From Bacteroides sp. MSB163 (GTDB lineage: Bacteria; Bacteroidota; Bacteroidia; Bacteroidales; Bacteroidaceae): 64,000 nt of DNA. Positions 17,609 through 26,296 of this stretch are shown in pieces (positions within the stretch are counted from its first letter, which is position 1; each line of letters begins with the position of its first letter). A model generated the notes under the pieces. The model searched no databases. It was not told where the DNA came from and worked only from the letters and a program-made list of their open reading frames with translations. The position numbers were made by a program, and so were the translations under genes. The stretch is from the NCBI RefSeq assembly GCF_036416795.1, contig NZ_CP143867.1, positions 3,216,001 to 3,280,000 on the forward strand, read 5' to 3'.

Positions 17609-18529
17609 ATGGAAAATTTGAATCCCGAATCATTGCTACAAAAAGCGCAGGCATTGGGAGATGATATTAAAGAAATAGAATCTATTGATGTGGAGCATGC
17701 TTATCGGCGGATGCGACAAAAGATAAAAAGCAGTCGGCGGAAGATGATTTACAATCAATGTATGCGTTACGCTGCATTTTTGACGTTGCCATTGTTGCTG
17801 GCTTCGTTGACTTTGGGATATCTGTATTTCCATAAACCGGTAGTAGACGAGAAATATGCCGAAGTAACGGCAGCCATGGGATCAGTGATACGATATGAAC
17901 TTCCTGACCACTCTGTAGTATGGTTGAATGCCGGCAGTACTCTGCGTTATCCGACGGTGTTCCGGAAAGACAATCGGAATGTAGATCTGAAAGGTGAGGC
18001 GTATTTTGAAGTTCAGGCCGACAGGGAACGTCCTTTTTATGTAAACACATCGAATGGGTTGAGCGTATATGTATATGGTACGAAGTTCAATGTAGCTGCT
18101 TATGAGGAGGATGACTGTATAGAAACTGTGCTGGAAAAAGGTAAGGTAAATGTGATAACCCCCAATCGGGAAACAATGGTATTGTCGCCCGGTGAACAGT
18201 TGATTTACGAGAAACAGAGTCAGAAATGGACAAAGCATAAAGTGGATGTTTACGAGAAGGTAGCCTGGAAAGATGGAAAATTAATATTCAGAAATGCATC
18301 GCTGGAAGAAATCTTCAAGCGTCTGTCACGGCATTTCAATGTGGAAATTCAGTTTAACAATAGGTCTGGAAAAGAATATAGATACCGGGCTACTTTCCGG
18401 AGCGAAACTTTGCCGCAGATATTGGATTATCTGGCAAAATCGGCAGCACTGAAGTGGAAGGTGGAAGATGCGGCGCAACAGGCGGATGCTACCTTTACGA
18501 AGACAAAAATTACAGTCAACTTATATTAG
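17609..18529 (+). CDS. FecR-family anti-sigma factor
   Basis: Inner-membrane anti-sigma protein of 306 residues. A cytoplasmic N-terminal segment (1-52) that would hold the sigma factor is followed by one transmembrane helix (about 54-73). The periplasmic FecR domain has the blocks YELPDHSVVWLNAGSTLRYP, GEAYFEVQ and VYGTKFNVAAYEED, and a C-terminal DUF4974-like domain follows (LEEIFKRLSRHFNVEIQFNN). That last domain normally contacts the STN domain of the partner SusC, here the gene at 18717. It starts after AGGAGTT, one of the few Shine-Dalgarno-like sequences in the window. Together with the sigma gene it predicts substrate-induced control of PUL B and perhaps PUL A. Confidence 0.92.
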   Translation: MENLNPESLLQKAQALGDDIKEIESIDVEHAYRRMRQKIKSSRRKMIYNQCMRYAAFLTLPLLLASLTLGYLYFHKPVVDEKYAEVTAAMGSVIRYELPDHSVVWLNAGSTLRYPTVFRKDNRNVDLKGEAYFEVQADRERPFYVNTSNGLSVYVYGTKFNVAAYEEDDCIETVLEKGKVNVITPNRETMVLSPGEQLIYEKQSQKWTKHKVDVYEKVAWKDGKLIFRNASLEEIFKRLSRHFNVEIQFNNRSGKEYRYRATFRSETLPQILDYLAKSAALKWKVEDAAQQADATFTKTKITVNLY

Positions 18530-18716
18530 TAACCTTTTAAAAACCTGAAGAGCCTATGATATAGCATAAAGAAATGAAAAACAAAAAAGGAAGAAAGCTG
18601 TCCCCACAGCCTCCTTCCAGGAGATTTTAAAGATTCGCGGAAAAGAGTCTCGCAAACGCTAACCGGGAATCAAACCTTAGTTCATTGAGTAATAAACTTT
18701 AGTTAACCGCAAATGT

Positions 18717-21700
18717 ATGAAAAATAATCATTCATTTAATGCATTATGCCTTAAATATACCTTAAATATAAAACTTCCTTTACCTATGAGGATAAGTCTG
18801 ATACTACTTTTTGCTGTTGTATTGCAGCTTCCCGCCGAGAATGGGTATGCCCAGCGCACCCGAATGCCTTTTTCTATGGAGAATGTTTCTGTAGAGCAAG
18901 TGTTGAATAAAATAGAGGAAAACTCCGATTATGTATTCCTTTATAATGATAAGACGATTCAGACGAATCGTATAGTTTCGGTGAAAAATAAATCCGGGAA
19001 AATTATAGATGTGCTGAATGATATCTTCCGTGGGACCAATGTTACGTATACGGTCATGGACAAACAAATCATTCTGTCTACCAAACAGGTTGCCCAGCAG
19101 GAACCTCAGATAAAAGTGACCGGTGTGGTGAAAGATGCAACCGGAGAACCGCTGATCGGTGTGAATGTCAAAGTAAAAAATGCTCCCACCGGTGCCATTA
19201 CGGATTTGGATGGTCAGTTCAATCTGATCGTAAATAAAGGTGATGTACTGGAAATATCTTATGTGGGATATACTACACAGAATGTAACCATAGTTAACGA
19301 TCAGGCCTTGAATATTTTGCTGCAAGAAGATGCACAGAAGCTGAATGAAGTGGTTGTTACAGCTCTTGGTATTAAACGTGCAGAGAAAGCATTGAGCTAT
19401 AATGTACAAAAGGTTGATCAGGATGAACTTGTAAAAGTGAAAGATGCTAACTTTGTTAATTCCCTGAATGGTAAAATTGCCGGTGTAAGCATCAATAAAA
19501 GTGCCAGTGGTGTAGGTGGCGCTACCCGCGTGGTGATGCGTGGCGCAAAGTCAATCGAAGGTGATAATAATGCTTTGTATGTGGTGGACGGTATTCCTTT
19601 ATTCAACACCAATATGGGGAATACGGATAGCGGCATTATGGGTGAAGGCAAAGCCGGCACTGAAGGTATTGCAGATTTTAACCCTGAAGATATTGAAAGC
19701 CTTTCTGTACTGAGTGGCCCTTCGGCTGCGGCTCTATATGGTAGTAGTGCCGCCAATGGTGTGATCCTGATTACTACAAAGAAAGGTAAGGAAGGTAAAC
19801 TGCAAATTTCTGTCTCTTCTTCTACCGAATTCAGCAAGGCATATATGACTCCGGATTTTCAGAATACGTATGGAAACAAGAAGGATGCGTATGATAGCTG
19901 GGGAGAAAAACTGGCAACTCCGTCAAACTACGACCCGAAGAATGATTTCTTCAATACAGGTACCAACTTCATCAATTCATTGACATTGACTACGGGGACA
20001 AAACAGAACCAGACATTCGCTTCTATTTCGTCTACCAATTCTAAAGGTATCGTGCCTAATAACGCTTATGACCGTCTGAACTTTACCATTCGCAATACCG
20101 CTACCTTCTTTAATGATAAGTTGCAGCTTGATCTTGGAGCATCTTATGTGAAGCAGAAAGATAGAAATATGGTTTCGCAAGGCCAGTATTGGAATCCGGT
20201 GATGGCTGCCTATCTGTTCCCGCGTGGTGAGAGTTTTGAAGCGATTAAAACATTTGAAACCTACAATGACGGGCGTAAGATTCCTCAGCAGAATTGGCCT
20301 GTAGCAGATCCGGTTTATGCTTCTCAAAACCCTTATTGGACGGCATATCGTAATGTGGCTACCAATGAAAAGAGTCGTTATATGTTCAATGTAGGATTGA
20401 CTTATAATATAACCGATTGGTTGAATGCTGCTGCCCGTTTTAGAATGGATGATACTCAGGTACTGTTTGAACGTAAGATTTTCGCCACTTCTGATCAGAA
20501 ATTTGCAGAAGGTAAGAAAGGACATTACGGATACAGTAATTATAACGATCGTCAGGAATATGCCGACTTTATGATGAATATCAACAAGCGTATCAAGGAC
20601 TTCAGTCTTTCTGCCAACTTGGGTTGGAGTTATTCCAATTATTGGTTGTTAGAGAGAGGGTATAAGGGCACTTTGCTTGGTGTAACCAACGATTTTAATG
20701 CTGTCAATATAGATCCCGCCAACGGCCGTATTTCTGAAAAGGGAGGTGATAGCCGTGTGCGCAATCATGCTGTTTTTGCCAATGTGGAATTAGGCTGGAA
20801 GAGTATGCTCTATCTGACGCTGACCGGACGTAATGACTGGAACTCTCGCCTCGTAAACACGAATGAAGAATCTTTCTTTTATCCTTCTGTCGGTTTGTCA
20901 GCCATCGTTTCCGAGATGGTGAAATTGCCTGAATTCATCTCTTACCTGAAGTTGCGTGGTTCGTTCACCGAAGTTGGTGCACCGATTTCCCGTTCGGGGT
21001 TGACTCCGGGTACGGTGACAACACCTATTTCAGGCGGTGCTATGAAAGAGACCTTTATTTATCCGTTCACTGACTTCAAGGCAGAACGTACTAAATCGTA
21101 TGAATTCGGTTTGAGTTTGCGCTTGTGGAATAAACTGAGTGCGGAGATCACTTACTATCATTCTAATACAAAGAACCAGACTTTCTTGGGAAGCCTTCCG
21201 GAATTTACCGGTTATAAACAGATTTATCTGCAGGCGGGTGATGTGGAGAACCGTGGTTGGGAAGCTTCATTAGGCTACAATGATAAGTTAAGTAATGGAC
21301 TGGCTTTTTCTTCTACACTCACTTTCTCACGCAATATCAATGAAATCAAAGAGATGGTAAATGGCTATCATACCGATTTGTTGGATGATCCGATTCAAAT
21401 TTCTGAAGTGAAGAAAGATAAAGGCCGTATTATCTTAAAAGAGGGTGGCAGCATTCATGATATTTATGCCAATACGTTCCTGAAGAAAGATCACCAAGGG
21501 TATGTGGAAATAAAAGCCGATGGTACGTATGGTGTAGAAGCTGGTGACCCCGTTTATTTAGGAAAGGTAGCTCCAGACTTTAATATGGGATGGAACAACG
21601 CCTTGTCATATAAGGGATTTGGGGTAAGTTTCTTAATTAATGGACGCTTTGGTGGTATAGTAACGTCTTCTACCGAGGCATTGCTTGATCGTTTTGGTGT

Positions 21701-22073
21701 CTCAAAACGTTCGGCTGAAGCACGTGATGCGGGAGGTGCCTTATTGCCGGGACAAGGTAGAGTAGATGCAAAGACTTATTATCAGATGATTGGTACGGGA
21801 GGTTATGAAACTTCCGGATATTATGTCTACAGTGCTACTAATATCCGTTTACAAGAGTTGACATTCAGTTATACGTTGCCTAACAAATGGTTTAAAAATG
21901 TGCTGAAGGACGTTACACTTTCATTTATCGCAAACAATCCATGGATGTTGTATTGTGAAGCTCCGTTTGACCCCGAATTGACCCCTTCTACCGCTACTTA
22001 CGGGCAAGGTAATGATTATTTTATGCAGCCAAGCGTGCGTAGCTTTGGCTTTGGTATTAAATTTAAATTGTAA
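18717..22073 (+). CDS. SusC-like TonB-dependent transporter with STN domain (PUL B)
   Basis: Outer-membrane glycan importer, 1118 residues. The long N-terminus before the hydrophobic stretch (signal region about 1-46) is typical of SusC proteins tied to FecR. It is followed by STN (about 47-121), a carboxypeptidase-regulatory-like domain (about 132-203), a TonB box (EVVVTALG near 211), plug and barrel ending in FGIKFKL. It lies 187 bp after FecR; this leader holds an imperfect hairpin (GGAAG...CTTCC, about 18590-18618). It is paralogous to the SusC at 2059. It heads the operon SusC-SusD-GH18-LamG, whose enzymes point to N-glycan import. The STN domain makes it the likely signalling partner of the adjacent FecR. 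Confidence 0.95.
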   Translation: MKNNHSFNALCLKYTLNIKLPLPMRISLILLFAVVLQLPAENGYAQRTRMPFSMENVSVEQVLNKIEENSDYVFLYNDKTIQTNRIVSVKNKSGKIIDVLNDIFRGTNVTYTVMDKQIILSTKQVAQQEPQIKVTGVVKDATGEPLIGVNVKVKNAPTGAITDLDGQFNLIVNKGDVLEISYVGYTTQNVTIVNDQALNILLQEDAQKLNEVVVTALGIKRAEKALSYNVQKVDQDELVKVKDANFVNSLNGKIAGVSINKSASGVGGATRVVMRGAKSIEGDNNALYVVDGIPLFNTNMGNTDSGIMGEGKAGTEGIADFNPEDIESLSVLSGPSAAALYGSSAANGVILITTKKGKEGKLQISVSSSTEFSKAYMTPDFQNTYGNKKDAYDSWGEKLATPSNYDPKNDFFNTGTNFINSLTLTTGTKQNQTFASISSTNSKGIVPNNAYDRLNFTIRNTATFFNDKLQLDLGASYVKQKDRNMVSQGQYWNPVMAAYLFPRGESFEAIKTFETYNDGRKIPQQNWPVADPVYASQNPYWTAYRNVATNEKSRYMFNVGLTYNITDWLNAAARFRMDDTQVLFERKIFATSDQKFAEGKKGHYGYSNYNDRQEYADFMMNINKRIKDFSLSANLGWSYSNYWLLERGYKGTLLGVTNDFNAVNIDPANGRISEKGGDSRVRNHAVFANVELGWKSMLYLTLTGRNDWNSRLVNTNEESFFYPSVGLSAIVSEMVKLPEFISYLKLRGSFTEVGAPISRSGLTPGTVTTPISGGAMKETFIYPFTDFKAERTKSYEFGLSLRLWNKLSAEITYYHSNTKNQTFLGSLPEFTGYKQIYLQAGDVENRGWEASLGYNDKLSNGLAFSSTLTFSRNINEIKEMVNGYHTDLLDDPIQISEVKKDKGRIILKEGGSIHDIYANTFLKKDHQGYVEIKADGTYGVEAGDPVYLGKVAPDFNMGWNNALSYKGFGVSFLINGRFGGIVTSSTEALLDRFGVSKRSAEARDAGGALLPGQGRVDAKTYYQMIGTGGYETSGYYVYSATNIRLQELTFSYTLPNKWFKNVLKDVTLSFIANNPWMLYCEAPFDPELTPSTATYGQGNDYFMQPSVRSFGFGIKFKL

Positions 22074-22087
22074 TAGACCGCTTTATT

Positions 22088-23707
22088 ATGAAAAAGATAA
22101 ATAAATATAAACTCTTAGCAAGTATATGCGCCATGTCGCTATTAGTGTCATGTGATTATGAGAATATCAATACAGATCGTCAGGGAATGACTGACGAAGA
22201 AGGTATACGAGATGGCTTTGCTGTAGGTGGATCAGTGACAAGTATGCAAAAAACAGTTTTTCCTGTGGGGACACAAGCCGATGATACGGATATTATTAAT
22301 CTTTATCAGACTGCTTATCATCTTTCAGGAGATTGTTGGAGTGGTTTTTTCGGACAGAATAATGATTGGGGAGGCAATTCGCACCCGACTTATTATTTGT
22401 TGGATGCTATGATTTCGTCTACCTATACAAGTGCGTACACGAATGTGCTCGTTCCTTGGAAAAAATTGAAAGCTTCTGCTGAAAAGAACAATACCCCTGA
22501 AGTTTTTGCATTGGCGCAAATACTGAAAATTTCAGCATGGCACAAAGCGCTGGAGTCGTTCGGACCAATACCTTATTCTCATGCGGCGGATGCAACAATG
22601 AACATTCCTTTTGATTCAGAGAAAGATGTGTATACGGCCATGTTTCAGGATTTGACTGAGGCCATTGACGTATTGACGTTGAAAGCTGAAGGTGGGGTCG
22701 TTCTGATGGAAGATTTCGATGCCGTTTATGCGGGGGATACTAGGAAATGGGTGAAGTATGCCAATTCATTGATGCTTCGTTTGGCTATACGTATTCGTTT
22801 TGCCGATGAGGGAATGGCTAAAAAATATGCACTTCAGGCAGTTACACACTCTATTGGTGTAATGACTAATAAGGATGAAGAAGCGCAAATGAGTGTGGGG
22901 GCAGGCATTACTTTCCGCAACAACATTAACTGGTTGTCTGAACAGTACAATGAAACACGTATGGGATCGTCTATATTTTCTTATTTGATGGGCTATAAAG
23001 ATCCTCGTTTAAGTGCTTATTTCAAGCCGGTAGATGCAACTAGCGAGTTTGGACAATTAGCTGACGATGGTAAAAAATATCAAGCTGTACCAGCCGGACA
23101 TCGTTATGGTCAGAATGATGTTTATAAGTTATTCTCTAAACCTAAAATAGAAGATAGTACTCCTACTTACTGGATGCGTGCTTCTGAAGTTTATTTCTTA
23201 CGTGCTGAAGCTGCTTTGGTATGGGGAGGCGAGTTTGGAAGTGCCGATGAACTCTATAAACAAGGTATTGCAATGTCATTCCAGGAAAATGGCATTTCCG
23301 CTTCTGTTGATAACTATATGAACTCTGATGAGATACCTGTAAAACATGAATTTGGAGGACGTTATTCTTGTAGTTTTGCTGCACCTCATGCTGTTACTGC
23401 CAAGTTTGAGGGTGGTCAGGAAGAGAAACTGGAGAAAATTATCATTCAGAAATGGATCGCACTCTTTCCGAATGGCCAGGAGGCCTGGACAGAATGGAGA
23501 AGAACCGGTTATCCGGATTTGAATCCTGTAATGGTGAACGAAGGTTCATTCCAAGGGGCTACTGTTGAAGGAGGCGTTCGCCGTATGATTTATCCCGCAA
23601 GTTTCAAAGATACAGAAGAGTTAAAAGCTGCTTTGCAGTTGTTTAATAATGGTCAGGGCGGTGAAGATAAGTCTTCTACCTGTTTATGGTGGGATTGTAA
23701 GCGATAA
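22088..23707 (+). CDS. SusD-like glycan-binding lipoprotein (PUL B)
   Basis: Surface lipoprotein partner of the preceding SusC, 539 residues. Lipobox LLVSC (Cys22) is followed by DYENINTD, an acidic tail consistent with surface export. The SusD fold is indicated by the helical-repeat pattern and by the block WHKALESFGPIPYSHA, which matches LRVTDTYGPIPYSQV in the SusD at 5402. Both end in a WWDCK motif. The stop and next start are separated by 26 bp, so co-transcription with GH18 is expected. Glycan specificity is inferred from neighbours only. Confidence 0.93.
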   Translation: MKKINKYKLLASICAMSLLVSCDYENINTDRQGMTDEEGIRDGFAVGGSVTSMQKTVFPVGTQADDTDIINLYQTAYHLSGDCWSGFFGQNNDWGGNSHPTYYLLDAMISSTYTSAYTNVLVPWKKLKASAEKNNTPEVFALAQILKISAWHKALESFGPIPYSHAADATMNIPFDSEKDVYTAMFQDLTEAIDVLTLKAEGGVVLMEDFDAVYAGDTRKWVKYANSLMLRLAIRIRFADEGMAKKYALQAVTHSIGVMTNKDEEAQMSVGAGITFRNNINWLSEQYNETRMGSSIFSYLMGYKDPRLSAYFKPVDATSEFGQLADDGKKYQAVPAGHRYGQNDVYKLFSKPKIEDSTPTYWMRASEVYFLRAEAALVWGGEFGSADELYKQGIAMSFQENGISASVDNYMNSDEIPVKHEFGGRYSCSFAAPHAVTAKFEGGQEEKLEKIIIQKWIALFPNGQEAWTEWRRTGYPDLNPVMVNEGSFQGATVEGGVRRMIYPASFKDTEELKAALQLFNNGQGGEDKSSTCLWWDCKR

Positions 23708-23733
23708 TCTATAGAAACAGTTTTAATACAATA

Positions 23734-24861
23734 ATGAAGAATATGAAAGCATTAAAAAAAATATTATATATCATTCCGTTACTGAGCATGATGGCAACAT
23801 CTTGTACGGATGTAGAAAATATAGAAATTGATCACATCGGTGGATACAACACCTTGGATAATGCGAAGAGTGAAGCTTATTATGCCAACTTGCGTGAATA
23901 TAAAGCAACCGCCAATAACTATGGTCGTCCCGTAGCGTTTGGATGGTTTTCTAACTGGACTCCATCGGGAGCGATGCGAAAGGGGTATTTGTCTTCTGTA
24001 CCCGATAGCATGGATATTATATCTATGTGGAGTGGTGCTCCCGGAAGATTCGAGATAACGGAAGCACAAAAGAAAGACAAGGAATTTGTGCAGAAAGTAA
24101 AAGGTATAAAATTGTTGGAAGTTAGTCTGCTTTCGCATTTAGGAAAGGGAAGAACCCCTAATTCTGTTTATGCGGAAGTGGAAAAGAAGGCTAGAGAAGA
24201 AGGATGGTCTGATTCAAAACTTGCAACGGAACGAAAATATGCACGTTGGGATTTTTGGGGATTTACCTCTCATGATTTGTATAATACAGAAAATCTGGAG
24301 GAAGCATTATCCAACTTTGCCAAAGCACTTTGTGACTCATTGGTAGTAGGTGAATGGGATGGCTTTGATATTGACTGGGAACCGGTCAGTGGTTTTAATG
24401 ATTCCGATGGTACTTTACATAATGAAAACATTGGATTTCTGGTTAAAGAAATGGGGAAATACATTGGTCCTAAAAGTGACCCGGAAGGGAAAGGACATAA
24501 ACTATTGTGTATTGATGGTCATGTTAATAGTTTCTCTGACGAAATAAATGATTATATAGATTATTGGATAATACAGGCTTACGGTTCATCTCAACCCGGT
24601 TTTTCAGTACCGGGGAATATGCCTGAAAAGGTCATTATAACAGATGACTTTGAGTCTTCTGCTTCAAGTGGTGGGGTTTTATTAAGGCAAGCAGCTCATA
24701 TGCCTGACGAAGGATATAAAGGTGGTGTTGGAGCCTATCGCTTTGATAATGATTATGACAATACACCTGATTATAAGTGGATGCGTCAAGCGATACAAAT
24801 TAACCAACGTGTGTTCAATGAATGGAAAGTTGAGCAGGGGAATAAAAAGGAAAATAAGTAA
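23734..24861 (+). CDS. GH18 endo-beta-N-acetylglucosaminidase (PUL B)
   Basis: Lipoprotein of 375 residues (lipobox ATSC, Cys24, then TDVENIEID, acidic). It has a single GH18 barrel. The signature is intact: DGFDIDWE at residues 209-216, with Glu216 the catalytic acid that works through the substrate N-acetyl group. Other barrel features are AFGWFSNW near the start and DYWIIQAYGSSQPG late in the barrel. It lacks the DUF1735 domain seen in the GH18 at 9257. It is homologous to the inactive GH18-like protein at 7050, so the same position in the two loci holds an enzyme in one and a non-enzyme in the other. Predicted to release N-glycans at the cell surface; which glycan class is unknown. Confidence 0.88.
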   Translation: MKNMKALKKILYIIPLLSMMATSCTDVENIEIDHIGGYNTLDNAKSEAYYANLREYKATANNYGRPVAFGWFSNWTPSGAMRKGYLSSVPDSMDIISMWSGAPGRFEITEAQKKDKEFVQKVKGIKLLEVSLLSHLGKGRTPNSVYAEVEKKAREEGWSDSKLATERKYARWDFWGFTSHDLYNTENLEEALSNFAKALCDSLVVGEWDGFDIDWEPVSGFNDSDGTLHNENIGFLVKEMGKYIGPKSDPEGKGHKLLCIDGHVNSFSDEINDYIDYWIIQAYGSSQPGFSVPGNMPEKVIITDDFESSASSGGVLLRQAAHMPDEGYKGGVGAYRFDNDYDNTPDYKWMRQAIQINQRVFNEWKVEQGNKKENK

Positions 24862-24885
24862 ATTAAATTTTAGAATCTAAAGGAT

Positions 24886-26043
24886 ATGAGTAAATATTTA
24901 TTGAAATATATAGCATTTTGCTTTATTGTCATGCTGTTAGGTAGCTGCAATGATAGCGAAAGTGATTTGTTGGAACCTAAGGTTTATTTTGAAAACAAGG
25001 AATATGTAATTGAAGTAACTGATGCAGAAGCAATAACTCATGATTTGCAGGCACGGGTATCTTCTTTATATCCTATTTCGGTAGAGGTGTCCTATGAGGT
25101 AGCGGATCCTAGCGTTGTAGAAGCGTATAATAAGAAATACGGTACGGAATATGAAACTTTTGAGGCATCTAATGTGAAGCTGGGTAGTGGCTCCTCTGTA
25201 GTGCCTAATGGTCAGGTGTATGCGGAATTGGTTTCTTTGCAGTTTTCTAATCTGAAAAGTATAGAAGAGGGAAAGTCTTATCTTCTGCCAGTGCGTATCA
25301 AGTCATCTTCTTTGCCTGTTATTGAAGGAAGAGATATTGTCTACTTTGTTGTCACTAAACCGGTACGTATTATGAAAGTGGCTAAGGTTTATAGTAACTA
25401 TATCAAGGTTCCTCTGATGCCGGGTACACTGTTCACTTCCATTACGTATGAGGCATTGATTAATGTGAGTTGGTTTGGAAGTAACAATACGGTTATGGGG
25501 TGTGAAGGTAAGTTGATTTTCCGTATTGGCGATACGCCTTTGGTATTATCTAATCATTTGCAGATTGCCGGTAGCAAGGAGTTCAGCGTTTCGAAAGGGC
25601 TGGAAGCAGAGAAATGGTATCATGTAGCATTCTCGTACGACCAACCAACTGGAAAGGCTGCCATCTATATCAATGGTGAGAAGGCTTCGGAAGCTACTTG
25701 GGATACGCCTAACTTTGACCTTACGGCCAATGCAGGAGGGTTCTTTATCGGAAAAGTGGCAGGATTCATGTGGGGTGAACGTCCATTCTTTGGTCGCATG
25801 AGTGAAGTCAGACTTTGGAATGTATCTCGTACGGAAAACCAAATAAAGCAGAATATGATTACCGTTGATCCGAAATCAGAGGGACTTGCCGCCTATTATA
25901 AACTGAACGGAACAGACCAGTTCCAGGATGGAGATACCTGGAAAGTGAAAGATGCTTCGGGGCATGGTATGGATGGTCTGGTCAATGGAGGACGTTCAGC
26001 TCTCAATATTATTGATTTGGATGAACCGGTAACCATAAAATAA
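24886..26043 (+). CDS. DUF1735 plus LamG-like surface lipoprotein (PUL B)
   Basis: Lipoprotein (lipobox LLGSC, Cys21, then NDSESD) of 385 residues. An N-terminal DUF1735 beta-sandwich (about 25-160) is followed by a LamG/concanavalin-like domain with KWYHVAFSYDQPTGKAAIYI, GRMSEVRLWNVSRTENQI and EGLAAYYKLNGTDQ. It is the counterpart of the protein at 8076, with the same domain order and the same position after a GH18-fold gene. Probably a glycan-binding accessory of the surface complex. Two hairpins follow its stop codon, so the first part of the PUL B operon probably ends here or is attenuated. Confidence 0.85.
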   Translation: MSKYLLKYIAFCFIVMLLGSCNDSESDLLEPKVYFENKEYVIEVTDAEAITHDLQARVSSLYPISVEVSYEVADPSVVEAYNKKYGTEYETFEASNVKLGSGSSVVPNGQVYAELVSLQFSNLKSIEEGKSYLLPVRIKSSSLPVIEGRDIVYFVVTKPVRIMKVAKVYSNYIKVPLMPGTLFTSITYEALINVSWFGSNNTVMGCEGKLIFRIGDTPLVLSNHLQIAGSKEFSVSKGLEAEKWYHVAFSYDQPTGKAAIYINGEKASEATWDTPNFDLTANAGGFFIGKVAGFMWGERPFFGRMSEVRLWNVSRTENQIKQNMITVDPKSEGLAAYYKLNGTDQFQDGDTWKVKDASGHGMDGLVNGGRSALNIIDLDEPVTIK

Positions 26044-26063
26044 CTTTATAGTTGAAGCTCAGA

Positions 26064-26101
26064 AAGGCTTTATAGTCTTGTTTACTATAAAAACAAGCCT
26101 T
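26064..26101 (+). terminator. hairpin after DUF1735-LamG gene
   Basis: Outer stem AAGGCTT/AAGCCTT and inner stem TATAGT/ACTATA form a bulged hairpin, followed by TGTTTTA. A plausible partial terminator 20 bp after the stop. Confidence 0.5.
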
Positions 26102-26112
26102 GTTTTACAGTA

Positions 26113-26155
26113 AAATGCAAGTTTTTGTAGTTAATAGTTACAGGAACTTGCATTT
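26113..26155 (+). terminator. second hairpin after DUF1735-LamG gene
   Basis: Perfect 11-bp arms (AAATGCAAGTT at 26113-26123 and AACTTGCATTT at 26145-26155), followed by CTGTTTTAG. With the preceding hairpin it forms a tandem terminator region. The GH92 that follows at 26297 may therefore have its own promoter in 26156-26296, though I see no clear consensus there. Confidence 0.5.
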
Positions 26156-26296
26156 CTGTTTTAGAATGAAACAACAGGAGATATGCTAATTAAAATTAAA
26201 ATTGAAACTCTAAGGGTAGTATTTCAACAAAGTGAGTTGTATTATTGATACATAGTGCAAAAAAGAGCGTCAATGCTCATTAAACTGAATTTAATA

